Source: Pseudomonas sp. TTU2014-080ASC (lineage in GTDB: Bacteria > Pseudomonadota > Gammaproteobacteria > Pseudomonadales > Pseudomonadaceae). From it: a DNA stretch of 64,000 bases. The notes below the pieces were generated by a model. The model was not told the origin of the DNA. It worked only from the letters and a program-made list of their open reading frames with translations, and searched no databases. The DNA is taken from positions 186,001-250,000 of the forward strand of contig NZ_LKKK01000011.1 of assembly GCF_001446935.1 (NCBI RefSeq). Direction: 5' to 3'. The translations under genes and the position numbers were made by a program. This document shows positions 30,970-41,663 of the stretch, piece after piece. Numbering within the stretch: the first letter of the stretch is position 1; each line of letters opens with the position of its first letter.

Positions 30970-31019
30970 GGTCGCAAAGGAGGGGGTGGCGCCGGGTTGC
31001 ACCGGTGCCACACTGCAAC

Positions 31020-31499
31020 TTATTTCAGGGGCAACATCAGGCTGTAGCCATGCAGTTTGAAGCCCAGGTTTTCATAAAAGCGGTGCGCCTCTTCGCGCTT
31101 ATGATTACTGGAAAGTGCAACCTTGTAGCACCCCCAGCTTGTGGCGCGTTCAATGGCTTTTTGCATCAGTGCCTGGCCAATGCCAAGCCCGCGTGCGTCG
31201 GCGTCTACCACCACATCTTCGAGGATCGCTGAGCGGGCGAAATTGTGCGAAAGGTGCTCGATCAGGTTGATGGTGCAGGTACCCAGCACCTGGCCGTCGC
31301 GCTCGGCGACCAGAATCTCGCGGTGTGTAGAATGTTCAGCCAGACGCAGGGCCAGAAGTTTGCTGTCCACAAGTGGCTCATCTGAAGCCAGCTGTTGCAA
31401 CAGCCGAGCCAGCGCCGGAGCATCCTCGCTGCAGGCGCAACGCAGCTCAACGGTTGTAAAAGGTGAATCCGGGACACTCTCAGCTGTTGTAATGGTCAT
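31020..31499 (-). CDS. GNAT-family N-acetyltransferase
   Basis: A 159-residue acetyl-CoA-dependent acetyltransferase of unknown substrate. The acetyl-CoA loop is RGLGIGQALMQKAIERA (about 103-119), and the C-terminal HKREEAHRFYENLGFK block is typical. The ATG at 31499 is chosen; an extension upstream would run through the tRNA-Arg gene on the other strand. It is convergent with the oxidoreductase gene (50-bp gap) and appears to be monocistronic. Confidence 0.88.
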   Translation of the reverse strand: MTITTAESVPDSPFTTVELRCACSEDAPALARLLQQLASDEPLVDSKLLALRLAEHSTHREILVAERDGQVLGTCTINLIEHLSHNFARSAILEDVVVDADARGLGIGQALMQKAIERATSWGCYKVALSSNHKREEAHRFYENLGFKLHGYSLMLPLK

Positions 31500-31613
31500 G
31501 ACGATTTCCTCGCACGTTTTGCCCCAAGTATGTGCAGCAGTGATGGCAGCTGCATGACAAATTCGTCTGGTCTGGTAAGATGCGGGCCGCTGTGGGCCAA
31601 GCAAACGGCCAGT

Positions 31614-31688
31614 GTTCCCATAGTTCAATGGATAGAATAAGCCCCTCCTAAGGGCTAGATACTGGTTCGAATCCAGTTGGGAACGCCA
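31614..31688 (+). tRNA. tRNA-Arg(CCT)
   Basis: A 75-nt cloverleaf: acceptor GTTCCCA / TGGGAAC, anticodon loop CTCCTAA (CCT), T arm CTGGTTCGAATCCAG, CCA encoded. It is followed by a 6-bp hairpin AGGCAT-GCAA-ATGCCT. Confidence 0.96.
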
Positions 31689-33374
<1,686 letters not shown>

Positions 33375-33418
33375 GAACCAGGTAGAGCGCCGGGCCACAA
33401 GCCGGGCGTGATGCTAAA

Positions 33419-33451
33419 GAAAATACCCGCTTACAGAGCGGGTATTTTTTT
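33419..33451 (+). terminator. Intrinsic terminator after gdhA
   Basis: AAATACCCGCT - TACAG - AGCGGGTATTTTTTT: an 11-bp stem plus T-tract, 45 bp after the gdhA stop. Confidence 0.93.
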
Positions 33452-33485
33452 GTCTGGGATTTGGGATGTGTAGTTCCTTGAGAAC

Positions 33486-33722
33486 GGGTTTCGCCCTTCT
33501 CGGGCGAGTCCCTTTTGTCAGTCTCGACAAAAGGAACCAAAAACGCTTGCCCCTGCATCCGGCCCTGCGCTTCGCTCCGGGTTCGTGCCCGTAATCACCG
33601 CTCCAGAGGCCCGCAGCGAAGGGCCATCCATGGCCCATCGCTGCTTTCGCGGCATCCATGCCGCTCAACCTCTTCCACGGCAATTCCGGTCACCCTCCTG
33701 AAGGGGCGGTTGGCGGTGTTCT
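33486..33722. repeat. Intergenic repeat A, copy 1
   Basis: A 237-bp block starting GGGTTTCGCCCTTCTCGGGC and ending near GGCGGTGTTCTT. A second copy at 34128-34362 matches almost throughout with a 2-bp length difference. It contains an inverted core CCTTTTGTCA..GACAAAAGG. Open frames across it are not conserved as proteins. Similar blocks are frequent between genes in pseudomonads, from memory. Confidence 0.85.
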
Positions 33723-33754
33723 TACGATAGGCGAACTACTTACGAACCGCTGGT

Positions 33755-33780
33755 GGATAAGCTGCTTTGCAGCTTTATCC
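33755..33780. repeat. REP-like hairpin
   Basis: GGATAAGCTGC - TTT - GCAGC(T)TTATCC, with one bulged base, flanked by GGT and CTCC. It matches the GGTGGATAAG..TTATCCACC class of Pseudomonas REP elements. Confidence 0.7.
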
Positions 33781-33794
33781 CTCCTAGCCTCCAC

Positions 33795-34080
33795 GAAACT
33801 CCTGAGAATTCAAGGTCGTGCGAGCACCGCCCGAATCCCCATCAGTAGGCCAAACGCAGGTGCTGCGTAGGGGGCGAGCCGCATGGATGCGGCGAGAGTC
33901 ATAAAGGGCCATGGACGGCCCTTGTATGGCGACCCCGGAGCAGTGCCGGAGTGCGGGAAGTTTCGCGCAGCGAAACCCGGATGCCGGGGTGCATTTCTTT
34001 TGCTTACTTTTCTTTGTGCAAGCAAAGAAAAGTGAGGCGTCCGTAATGGACGCGACCCGGAGGTGAAGGCAACTCGGTGC
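33795..34080. repeat. Intergenic repeat B (single copy here)
   Basis: About 286 bp of GC-rich sequence between the two A copies, with internal inverted pieces: GGGCCAT..ATGGACGGCCC, GTTTCGCGCAGCGAAAC and CTTTTCTTTGTGCAAGCAAAGAAAAG. Translating the minus strand gives the well-known false protein of pseudomonad repeats (SKRNAPRHPGFAARNFP type). I see no gene. Confidence 0.7.
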
Positions 34081-34127
34081 TGAGAGTTATCTCAGTTTGC
34101 TCGACTGACGTGTCAGGGCTTGATAGT

Positions 34128-34362
34128 GGGTTTCGCCCTTCTCGGGCGAGTTACTTTTGTCAGCGACAAAAGGAACCAAAAACGCTTGCCCCTGCATCCG
34201 GCCCTGCGCTTTGCTGCGGGTTCGTGCCCGCAATCACCGCTCCAGAGGCTCGCAGTGAAGGGCCGTCCATGGCCCATCACTGCTTTCGCGGCATCCATGC
34301 CGCTCAACCTCTTCCACGGCAATTCCGGTCACCCTTCTGAAGGGGCGGTTGTTGGTGTTCTT
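34128..34362. repeat. Intergenic repeat A, copy 2
   Basis: A 235-bp near-identical direct copy of 33486-33722. Both copies point the same way, with repeat B between them, giving an A-B-A composite of about 0.9 kb that could recombine and delete its centre. Confidence 0.85.
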
Positions 34363-34413
34363 GTGCTTGTCGGCTATTTAAATGTCGGTGTGTAAATGCT
34401 CCGGCCATTGGTG

Positions 34414-34473
34414 GGTAAGCTGCTTTGCAGCCTTACCGCACCCTACAGATCGTGTGCGGTGTGTAGGGTGCGG
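34414..34473. repeat. REP hairpin plus 12-bp inverted repeat
   Basis: GGTAAGCTGC-TTT-GCAG(C)CTTACC (34414-34437) overlaps a perfect 12-bp inverted repeat CCGCACCCTACA (34436-34447) / TGTAGGGTGCGG (34462-34473). The TGTAGGGTGCGG motif is a common pseudomonad REP-type word. It lies just past the 3' end of gspM and could stabilise or end the T2SS transcript. Confidence 0.65.
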
Positions 34474-34527
34474 TAAGCCCGCAGGGTTATCTACCGTGCG
34501 GTGGCACGGACGATATCCGGGCGATGG

Positions 34528-35013
34528 TTACTGAATCTCCACCTGCAACTGCGCGGTTGCGATGGCGTTGGAGGCGACCTGAAGGGATAGGGCGGTGACC
34601 TGCACCTGCTTTTGCTCAAGCTGGTCGATCCACTGGATCAGGTTGTTGAGCGGGCCTTCGAGGGACAGGCTGATGCGTTCCGGGGTTTCGTTGTCCATGC
34701 GCTCCAGGTTGAGTCCTGCGAGGTTGCTGGAGCGGGCGATATGACCGGGCAGGGTGCTGGCAGTGAGGCTGGTGTCGTCATCCGAGGTGATCTCTACGGG
34801 CAGCTGTTGCAGTTGTTGCTGCAGCAGGGCAGCCTCGCTGAAGCGTTCCCGGGCTTCTAACAGGGACTGCTGTTGTGGTTGCCATATCAGCGTGTAAAAG
34901 CCCACAAGCGCGAAGAACGCGGCCAAGCCAAGCAATGCGTGCTGTTCGCGCTTGGCCAGACGCTGCCAGTGGGGCTGAAGGCGGCTCAGCAGGATGGGTT
35001 TAAGCGAAGGCAT
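34528..35013 (-). CDS. gspM: Type II secretion protein GspM
   Basis: Inner-membrane assembly-platform protein that partners GspL. It has 161 residues: a short cytoplasmic N-terminus, one membrane helix (HALLGLAAFFALVGFYTLIW, about 25-44), then a periplasmic coiled-coil and ferredoxin-like domain (ISLSLEGPLNNLIQWIDQLEQKQVQVTALSL). It is the last gene of gspC-M, 3 bp after gspL; no gspN or gspO follows. Confidence 0.9.
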   Translation of the reverse strand: MPSLKPILLSRLQPHWQRLAKREQHALLGLAAFFALVGFYTLIWQPQQQSLLEARERFSEAALLQQQLQQLPVEITSDDDTSLTASTLPGHIARSSNLAGLNLERMDNETPERISLSLEGPLNNLIQWIDQLEQKQVQVTALSLQVASNAIATAQLQVEIQ

Positions 35014-35016
35014 GGA

Positions 35017-36147
35017 TTATTCCCTGATCTGAAAACGAGCACTGACGCCCTGAATATCGCGGACAGATGAGTCAGTGCTGGCATCGAGGCCTTGGGCGAT
35101 AAGGCCCTCACGCAGTTGTTGAAGGTCTGAGAAGGCGGCTGCGCTGACTTGCAGGCTCCAGCCATCTTCGACCTGATAATCCAGACGTTGCACCTGAGCC
35201 AGAGCACCGTGGCTGCTGCTCCAGAGATGGGCTAGATCGGACAGGCGCAGGGCGACGCCTTTGTAGTGCGGGGCGTCATTCTGCTGGTGGGTGCGAATGT
35301 AGCCGGCGAGGTCATCCAGCGGACCGGCTGCCGGGAAGCGCTGCCGCCAAAGTGCATCGCTCTCGGCTTGAATTTGATCGCTTTGCTGATTCAGATAGGT
35401 GCTGAGGAAGAGGTTTTGCAGCACTGCCGCACCGGCTGCAATGGCCAGCGCCACCGCGACACCTCGCCAGGCCGGTGGCTGCGGTGCCTGCTGGCGGAAC
35501 TCACCCTGAAGCAGGTTAATAGCTTGGGCCGCCCCCTGACTGAGGAGCGCCCACGGACGCTCCTCAAGTTGCCAGTTGATGTTTTGTTCTCCGGGCAATG
35601 ACGGTGCGTGTTCACCTTGCCAGTACAGGTCGGCCGGTAACAGCGCCTGGAACCCTGCCAGCTCAGCATCAGCCAGCGCCATGCGCACAGGCGTGTGGCC
35701 GCCGAGCAGCCAGCGATTGACCAGCAGCAGCGCGCGCGGCTGATCCACAGGCAGGCAGTCCGCATCAAGGTAGGCGCAGAGCGGCTGCAGGTTTACCTCG
35801 GCCAGTTGTGCCAGACAGCGTTTCAGGGCGTCGCGGTTGATCGCAGCGACGGCGCAGTGGCTTTTGTCGCGCAGAGGGCCGTGGGCCAGGTGGAGGTTTT
35901 CGAGTTCTTCGATCACCTGTTCTTCCACCGCGTTGCTCAGGGCTTGGCGCAGCCAGCGGCCACTGCGGGCGGGCACGCTGACGTGGTGATAGCTGGCCAT
36001 TTCCATCGGCAGGATCAGGCCTGGTCGGTGGCCACTAAGCTGTTCCCCGGCCTGCGCCAGAGTGCCTTGTTGCAACGGGCCGTCAGCATGCCACCAGTAG
36101 CAGTAGGGCGATTGTGCGTCGGGCAGAAGGTAGAGCCAGTGACTCAT
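35017..36147 (-). CDS. gspL: Type II secretion protein GspL
   Basis: Bitopic protein that binds the GspE ATPase through its cytoplasmic actin-like domain (about 1-230), has one membrane helix (GVAVALAIAAGAAVLQNLFLS, about 235-255), and a periplasmic ferredoxin-like domain that contacts GspM. 376 residues. The ATG at 36147 overlaps the gspK stop (ATGA), implying coupled translation. Confidence 0.93.
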   Translation of the reverse strand: MSHWLYLLPDAQSPYCYWWHADGPLQQGTLAQAGEQLSGHRPGLILPMEMASYHHVSVPARSGRWLRQALSNAVEEQVIEELENLHLAHGPLRDKSHCAVAAINRDALKRCLAQLAEVNLQPLCAYLDADCLPVDQPRALLLVNRWLLGGHTPVRMALADAELAGFQALLPADLYWQGEHAPSLPGEQNINWQLEERPWALLSQGAAQAINLLQGEFRQQAPQPPAWRGVAVALAIAAGAAVLQNLFLSTYLNQQSDQIQAESDALWRQRFPAAGPLDDLAGYIRTHQQNDAPHYKGVALRLSDLAHLWSSSHGALAQVQRLDYQVEDGWSLQVSAAAFSDLQQLREGLIAQGLDASTDSSVRDIQGVSARFQIRE

Positions 36148-37040
36148 TTAGGTTCACTCAATTGCGGTGGGGTAAGCGGCTCGGCGCGTTGCAGGGTGCG
36201 TTGGCGCACCTGCACGGTTTTGCTGTTGATCAGGCTCAGGTCACTGACCAGGCGCAGTCGCTGTTGGTCGTATTGCACGGTGATGGTGGCGCGGAACTGG
36301 CGGCTGTTGACTCCCAGGCCACTGGGGTTGATATCGCGGCCCTGCAACATTGGATTGGAGAGGAAAGCCGACAGGGTTGGATAGCCTTTTTCCGGGCGCG
36401 ATTTGGCCAGAGTACGGGCGGTTGCCGGGTCAATCCCTTCGATGCAGGCGAGGATTTCGGCAGGTGCGGTGTTGACGTTGATCACGCTGGGGTCAAACGC
36501 CTCAACCAGTGGGCTCAGTTGCTTCAGCTCCTGACGGCTCACCTGCGGCAGGCGGCGCAGCTCACTGAGGCTGCCCAATTGTCGGAGCGTGCCGTCGCTT
36601 TCAGTCTGAGTGGACAACTGAGCCGGGTCATGGGCGCGAATGCCTTGTTGGGCCAGCAGACGCTGATAACGGGCGCGGGCACTGCGGTTTTTGTCCTGGC
36701 TCAGGCTGTTCAGGTTCAGGCGGGCGCTGAGGTCTTCAATCTGGACATGGATGGTTGAACCCTCCACCTTCAGCAGTGGCGCGGCTTGTGCCCATTTCTG
36801 TCCGAGGTGAGTGACCATCAGGCCACCTTCACTGTGGGCGTCTTCCAGCAATTGCTGGTGCGCCCAGCTCTCACCGCTTAAGGCCAGCTGCCAGATTGCT
36901 TGCTGGGTTTGCAGGTTGGCGCTGTTGTGCAGGTTGACGCGTTGGCGGGCGAGGATATTGCTGACCACCAGCACCGCCAGCGCAGTAATCATCAGTACGC
37001 TGAGCAGTGCAACCCCCATTTGCTGGCGCTGCTTACTCAT
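36144..37040 (-). CDS. gspK: Type II secretion minor pseudopilin GspK
   Basis: Large tip pseudopilin of 298 residues. The prepilin signal is MSKQRQQMG|VALLSVLMITALAVLVV; as usual for GspK, position +5 is not Glu. The globular part carries the helix-hairpin-helix-like segment INVNTAPAEILACIEGIDPATARTLAKSR. The start at 37040 is taken from the prepilin motif; a longer frame to 37067 would bury the cleavage site. It overlaps gspJ by 8 bases. Confidence 0.94.
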   Translation of the reverse strand: MSKQRQQMGVALLSVLMITALAVLVVSNILARQRVNLHNSANLQTQQAIWQLALSGESWAHQQLLEDAHSEGGLMVTHLGQKWAQAAPLLKVEGSTIHVQIEDLSARLNLNSLSQDKNRSARARYQRLLAQQGIRAHDPAQLSTQTESDGTLRQLGSLSELRRLPQVSRQELKQLSPLVEAFDPSVINVNTAPAEILACIEGIDPATARTLAKSRPEKGYPTLSAFLSNPMLQGRDINPSGLGVNSRQFRATITVQYDQQRLRLVSDLSLINSKTVQVRQRTLQRAEPLTPPQLSEPK

Positions 37041-37644
37041 CCAGTTCCTCCTGTTCGATGGCATCACCGGGCAACAGGATCAGGCGGCGGATGTCCGGGT
37101 AACCGGGCGCATTCAGTTGCAGCTCGATGGCTGTCGGGAGTGTCAGACGCTCGGAGCCGCTGGGCCAGAATGGGTGGGCTTCGCCGTTGTCGTCGATAAA
37201 GCTCAGGCCAACCAGTTCCACATCCTGCATCAGCGTCTGTACGCTGCCAGCGCCTTGTTCAGATTCTGGCGCTGAAGTCAGGGATTTGGTTTCGCGCAGC
37301 CACTGGCCGTTCAACCAGCTGTGGTTGACCTGAAGCAGGTCGCTGCGGGCGCTATCCCGCGGATTTCTCCAGCCACCACGGACCAGCGCCAGGCCGTTGG
37401 GCTGGCTGACCATGGCCTGGCTGTGGCTGGGATCGTCGGCCAGCGGCAGGTGCCGGGCTTGGACCAGATCCCGCTCGAGGATGCTCAGGGCCCGTTGCAG
37501 GCTGCGTAACTGAGTGGCGTGCAGGTCCAGGCGATTATCGCTGCGCATTACCTGATCCAGCAGTTGCCAGGTGGATAAGGCCAGTAGGCTGAAGATGGCG
37601 AGGGTGACAATCACCTCCAGCAGGGTAAAGCCACGCTGTTTCAA
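37033..37644 (-). CDS. gspJ: Type II secretion minor pseudopilin GspJ
   Basis: 203 residues with prepilin signal MKQRG|FTLLEVIVTLAIFSLLALS and Glu at +5. The globular domain has the GspJ pattern LERDLVQARHLPL and LVRGGWRNP. It forms the pseudopilus tip with GspI and GspK. It overlaps gspI by 4 bases and gspK by 8. Confidence 0.94.
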   Translation of the reverse strand: MKQRGFTLLEVIVTLAIFSLLALSTWQLLDQVMRSDNRLDLHATQLRSLQRALSILERDLVQARHLPLADDPSHSQAMVSQPNGLALVRGGWRNPRDSARSDLLQVNHSWLNGQWLRETKSLTSAPESEQGAGSVQTLMQDVELVGLSFIDDNGEAHPFWPSGSERLTLPTAIELQLNAPGYPDIRRLILLPGDAIEQEELDE

Positions 37645-38036
37645 GGTCGCACCTCTATCAGAGCGTTCAGCTGGGCGCGGCTGTATTGCCGGGCCCGTTG
37701 CAGGTTGGCTTCAGCGGCTACCGCCACTTGCACCTGCAGCAGGTTGGGGAACGTGGTGGGTTTGATGGTGCAGAACAACCACCACTCGCGGCCGCCAAAG
37801 TGGATGCGCTCCTGGCTGGGGTGTGAGTCGGTCGGACGGATGCCAGTGCGCAGCTCGTTCAGGCGGTTATCCGCGATCCAGGTAGCCAGGGTGCGTTCGG
37901 AAAGTGCGCTGCTGGTCCGGGTGATGTGTTGCAGAGCGCTGAATAAGGCCAGCGACAGGGTGGCAAAAATCACCAGGGCGACCATAACTTCAAGCAGGGT
38001 GAAGCCACGTTCAGTTGAGCACTTCAAGTTGCACAT
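37641..38036 (-). CDS. gspI: Type II secretion minor pseudopilin GspI
   Basis: 131 residues; prepilin signal MCNLKCSTERG|FTLLEVMVALVIFATLSLALF, Glu at +5, then WIADNRLNELR, the conserved GspI block. The start at 38036 is chosen because it puts the cleavage site at residue 11; the longer frame to 38114 would add 26 residues that overlap gspH. Even so it overlaps gspH by 26 bases. Confidence 0.92.
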   Translation of the reverse strand: MCNLKCSTERGFTLLEVMVALVIFATLSLALFSALQHITRTSSALSERTLATWIADNRLNELRTGIRPTDSHPSQERIHFGGREWWLFCTIKPTTFPNLLQVQVAVAAEANLQRARQYSRAQLNALIEVRP

Positions 38037-38505
38037 CTCCGATACCGTCGCTGTACAGGCTGACCAAACCGTTGCTGCCCTGTTCAATCCAGAGGGTGAA
38101 GACACTGGTTTCATCGCTGGAGAGCATCAGCACCTGGGGCAGGCCCGCGGCGACATCGTCGGCATCCAGGGTACTGTCAGCTTCGCTAACCTCCAGCCGC
38201 AGGCGCAGTGCGCGTGGCAGCAGGTGCAGGCGAAAGCGCTTGTCGCGCCGCCACTGGTTATGTGCGTCGAGGTACATCACGCGGTAGCCATCCGGTTCGA
38301 TACGCAGGCCGTAATCGGTGAAATTCAGCACCGCGTCCTGGCGCAGGCTCTGCACCAGTTCTTGTAGCTGACGAGCTTCGTAGCGGGCCAGACGACCTGC
38401 CGAGGCCGGGCTGATAAGGCTAATCATGCCGGCGCTGATGGCGATCAGCATGATCACTACCAGCAACTCCAGCAGGGTGAAGCCCCGTTCGTGGTGCTTG
38501 TTCAC
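38011..38505 (-). CDS. gspH: Type II secretion minor pseudopilin GspH
   Basis: 164 residues; prepilin signal MNKHHERG|FTLLELLVVIMLIAISAGM with Glu at +5, then a GspH-type beta-rich domain (RQLQELVQSLRQDAVLNFTDYGLRI). It links the tip complex to the GspG filament. It lies 2 bp after gspG. Confidence 0.93.
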   Translation of the reverse strand: MNKHHERGFTLLELLVVIMLIAISAGMISLISPASAGRLARYEARQLQELVQSLRQDAVLNFTDYGLRIEPDGYRVMYLDAHNQWRRDKRFRLHLLPRALRLRLEVSEADSTLDADDVAAGLPQVLMLSSDETSVFTLWIEQGSNGLVSLYSDGIGDVQLEVLN

Positions 38506-38507
38506 CC

Positions 38508-38942
38508 TTACTTTTCCCAGTTGCCGATTTCGGCGTTCAGGCCTTCGCCGCCCATCTTGCTGTCGGCTCCAAAGGAGTACAGGTCATAGGCATTACTGTG
38601 GCTGCCTGGCTGGCGGTACTGGTAAGCGTTGCCCCACGGATCAACCGGCAGGCGCTTGAGGTAGCCGTCTGGGTTCCAGTTGCGCGCCGGTGGGGTGCCG
38701 TTCGGCTTGCTCACCAGCGCCTGCAGACCTTGCTGGCTGGAAGGGTAGTGGTGGTTGTCGAGTTTGTAGATGTCCAGCGCCATAGTGATGGCGTTGATGT
38801 CGGCCTGAGCAGCGGTGACTTTGGCCTGATCGGGACGGCTCATGATCTGCGGCACTACCAGTGCAGCGAGCACGCCGAGAATGACGACCACCACCATGAT
38901 TTCGATCATGGTGAAACCACGTTGTTTACGTTGTGTATGCAC
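38508..38942 (-). CDS. gspG: Type II secretion major pseudopilin GspG
   Basis: 144 residues; prepilin signal MHTQRKQRG|FTMIEIMVVVVILGVLAALVVP with Glu at +5. The rest is the conserved GspG body: QADINAITMALDIYKLDNHHYPSSQQGLQAL and the calcium-binding C-terminal loop DPWGNAYQYRQPG..YDLYSFGAD. Main subunit of the pseudopilus. It lies 16 bp after gspF. Confidence 0.97.
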   Translation of the reverse strand: MHTQRKQRGFTMIEIMVVVVILGVLAALVVPQIMSRPDQAKVTAAQADINAITMALDIYKLDNHHYPSSQQGLQALVSKPNGTPPARNWNPDGYLKRLPVDPWGNAYQYRQPGSHSNAYDLYSFGADSKMGGEGLNAEIGNWEK

Positions 38943-38958
38943 GGTGCGAAATCCAGTG

Positions 38959-40170
38959 TCAGGTAATCAGTTGGTTGAGGCTGAGGATCGGCATCAGGAT
39001 CGCCAGCACGATGACCAGAACCGAGGCACCCATGAACACCAGCATCGCTGGCTCAAACAGGCCCATCAGCAGCGCAATGCGCCCGGACAATTGTTCTTCT
39101 TGTTGTCGTGAGGCCCGTTCGAGCATGTTGTCCAGCTCGCCGGAGCGTTCTCCGCTGGCGATCATGTACAACATCATGGGTGGGAAACTTCCGTTAAGTT
39201 CCAAGGCTCTGGTCAGGCTGATACCTTCGCTTACGCCCTTGACGATGTCTTTCAGACCGGTACGAATATTCTTATTGGCGACTACTTCGCTGGCGATTTC
39301 CAGCGCGTCCAGCAACGGCACGCCACTGCGTCCGAGTATCGCCAGAGTGCTGACAAAACGGGTGCAGTTGCTGGCCCGGATCAACTCGCCGAGCATCGGT
39401 AGGCGCAGCAGCAGTTCGTCCCAGCGAGCACGCCAGGTGGGTTGGCGCAGCAGGGCGCGAAAGCCCACGATCAACCCGGCGCATAGGGCCAGCAGCCACA
39501 CACCGTTGGCCTGTAGAAAACTGCTGGCGGCAACCAAACCCCGGGTCAGCAGTGGCAGGTCCTGGCCGCTGTCGATAAACACCTTGATCACATCCGGGAC
39601 GACGAAGCCCATCAGGAAGCCGACGATGCTGAGCGCCGCGACCATCAGAATGCTCGGGTAGAGCATGGCCAGCTGGATTTTCTGTCGGGCTGCCTGACTG
39701 CTATCGGTGTAGTCGGCGAGGTTCAGCAGCACCTGATCCAGATGCCCGGAGCGCTCACCAGCGGCCACGGTGGCGCGGTACAGATCAGGAAAGGCGCGGG
39801 GATAATCGCCCAGCGCCCGGGCCAGGCTGTGGCCCTCCAGCACCCGGCCACGAATAGCCAGCAGCATGCTTTTCACTGCTTGCCGTTTGCTTTGCGCCGC
39901 TACCGCAGCAAGGACTTCTTCCAGCGGCAATGCTGCTTGCACCAGCGTGGCAAGCTGGCGCGTAAGTAGAGCCAGTTCAGCGCTTTTCAGGCGTTTACCT
40001 GTGGTGGTGCGGGTGCCGGGCGTGCGAGTGTTGCGGGTGGCTGCGACCTTCAGCGGAATCAGTTGCCGCTCGCGCAATATTTGCCGGGCTTGTCGGTTGC
40101 TGTCGGCCTCCAGCACGCCGCTGCTTTTTTTGCCTGAGCCATCCATGGCCAGGTATTCGTAGGCTGCCAT
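38959..40170 (-). CDS. gspF: Type II secretion inner-membrane protein GspF
   Basis: Polytopic assembly-platform protein, 403 residues. Two homologous cytoplasmic GspF domains (from about 72 and 275) are separated by membrane helices (MLYPSILMVAALSIVGFLMGFVVP; WLLALCAGLIVGF), with a final helix at the C-terminus (LVFMGASVLVIVLAILMPIL). The conserved GERSGHLDQVL and GERSGELDNML motifs are both present. It lies 2 bp after gspE. Confidence 0.96.
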   Translation of the reverse strand: MAAYEYLAMDGSGKKSSGVLEADSNRQARQILRERQLIPLKVAATRNTRTPGTRTTTGKRLKSAELALLTRQLATLVQAALPLEEVLAAVAAQSKRQAVKSMLLAIRGRVLEGHSLARALGDYPRAFPDLYRATVAAGERSGHLDQVLLNLADYTDSSQAARQKIQLAMLYPSILMVAALSIVGFLMGFVVPDVIKVFIDSGQDLPLLTRGLVAASSFLQANGVWLLALCAGLIVGFRALLRQPTWRARWDELLLRLPMLGELIRASNCTRFVSTLAILGRSGVPLLDALEIASEVVANKNIRTGLKDIVKGVSEGISLTRALELNGSFPPMMLYMIASGERSGELDNMLERASRQQEEQLSGRIALLMGLFEPAMLVFMGASVLVIVLAILMPILSLNQLIT

Positions 40171-40172
40171 GG

Positions 40173-41663
40173 TTAATCCCTCTGGGTGACGCGCAACAGT
40201 TCTTCAAGGCTGGTCAAGCCTTGCAGCACCATGCGCTGGCCGTCTTCGAAGAGACTGGGGCTGTGTTTGCGGGCATGGGCTGTGAGTTGGTGTTCACCGG
40301 CACCGGTATGGATAAGCTGGCGCAGGGTGTCGTCCAGAAGCACCAGTTCGTAGATGCCACGGCGACCGCGATAGCCGGACTGCTGGCATTTGGCGCAGCC
40401 GACCGGGTGATAGATTTGTGGTGCCTGCTGTTGGTCGACGCCCAAGCGTTCGCAGGCCAAAGGGTCAGCCGGGTGAGCTTCTTTGCACTCCGGGCAGAGC
40501 AGGCGCACCAGGCGCTGAGCCAATACGCCGAGCAGCGAGGTGCACAGCAGAAACGGCTCAATTCCCATATCGACCAAGCGAGTAACGGCACCAATGGCGC
40601 TGTTGGTGTGCAGGGTGGACAGCACCAAGTGCCCGGTGAGCGATGCTTGCACGGCGATTTCAGCGGTTTCGCGGTCGCGGATTTCGCCGACCATCACCAC
40701 GTCCGGGTCCTGCCGCAGGATGGCGCGCAAACCGCGGGCAAAGGTCATGTCGACCTTGGCGTTGACCTGGGTCTGGCCGATGCCAGTAAGGTGGTATTCC
40801 ACCGGGTCTTCAATGGTCAGGATGTTGCGCTCAAGGCTGTTGAGGCTGGCCAGCCCGGCGTACAGCGTAGTGGTTTTGCCGGAGCCGGTGGGGCCGGTTA
40901 CCAGCAAGATGCCGTGGGGTTTGTGCAGAGCCATTTGCAAGCGCTCGCGCACCTGCGGGTTGAGTCCCAGACGATCCAGATCAAGGCTGCCGGCCTGCTT
41001 GTCGAGCAGGCGCATCACCACCCGTTCTCCATAACTGGAGGGCAGGGTGGAGACCCGCACATCCACCTCGTGCCCGGCAATGCGCAGGGCAATGCGGCCG
41101 TCCTGCGGGATGCGTTTCTCAGCAATATCCAGCTTGGCCATGACCTTGATCCGTGACACCAGCAGCGCTGCCAGTTCACGCCGTGGGCGCAGTACTTCGC
41201 GCAGCAGGCCGTCGATACGCAAGCGTACTGAAAGGTGCTCTTCGAAGGTTTCTAGATGCACGTCGGAAGCTTTGCTCTTTACCGCCTCACCGAGGATGGC
41301 GTTGATCAGGCGGATGATCGGTGCGTCATCCTCCTGCTCCATCAAGTCAGTGGTTTTCGGCAGCTGATCGGCCAGGTTGTCGAGGTCGAAGGCTTCGTCG
41401 AAATGTTCGCCCAAGCCGTCCGCCACCTGCCGTGCATCATTCTGACCGTCGCGGTAATGGGCTGCCATGCGCAGGGCAAAGGCTGCCTCATCCAGCACCT
41501 CACTGCGCAACGGCGCGCCATTCACCCGGCGCACTTCAGCAATCACAGACCATGGCGTGTTGGTGCGGCAGTAAAGGGTGCTACCGCCTGCCTGCTGCTC
41601 AAGGATCACCCCATGGCGGCGGGCGTAGGCAAAGCTCAGGCGGGTGGCAGGCGTCTGGCTCAT
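40173..41663 (-). CDS. gspE: Type II secretion ATPase GspE
   Basis: Cytoplasmic hexameric ATPase powering pseudopilus assembly. The 496 residues have an N1E/N2E N-terminal region, Walker A GPTGSGKT (257-264), the Asp and His boxes (TIEDPVEYHLTGIGQTQVN; LVLSTLHTNSA) and the GspE zinc module with C390, C393, C423 and C426. The ATG overlaps gspD by 4 bases (ATGA). Confidence 0.97.
   Translation of the reverse strand: MSQTPATRLSFAYARRHGVILEQQAGGSTLYCRTNTPWSVIAEVRRVNGAPLRSEVLDEAAFALRMAAHYRDGQNDARQVADGLGEHFDEAFDLDNLADQLPKTTDLMEQEDDAPIIRLINAILGEAVKSKASDVHLETFEEHLSVRLRIDGLLREVLRPRRELAALLVSRIKVMAKLDIAEKRIPQDGRIALRIAGHEVDVRVSTLPSSYGERVVMRLLDKQAGSLDLDRLGLNPQVRERLQMALHKPHGILLVTGPTGSGKTTTLYAGLASLNSLERNILTIEDPVEYHLTGIGQTQVNAKVDMTFARGLRAILRQDPDVVMVGEIRDRETAEIAVQASLTGHLVLSTLHTNSAIGAVTRLVDMGIEPFLLCTSLLGVLAQRLVRLLCPECKEAHPADPLACERLGVDQQQAPQIYHPVGCAKCQQSGYRGRRGIYELVLLDDTLRQLIHTGAGEHQLTAHARKHSPSLFEDGQRMVLQGLTSLEELLRVTQRD

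Noticed and set aside
33414..34395. Several 65-90-codon frames in the repeats after gdhA
   Set aside because: They fall in duplicated repeats and REP hairpins; the translations are the usual false proteins of Pseudomonas repeats.
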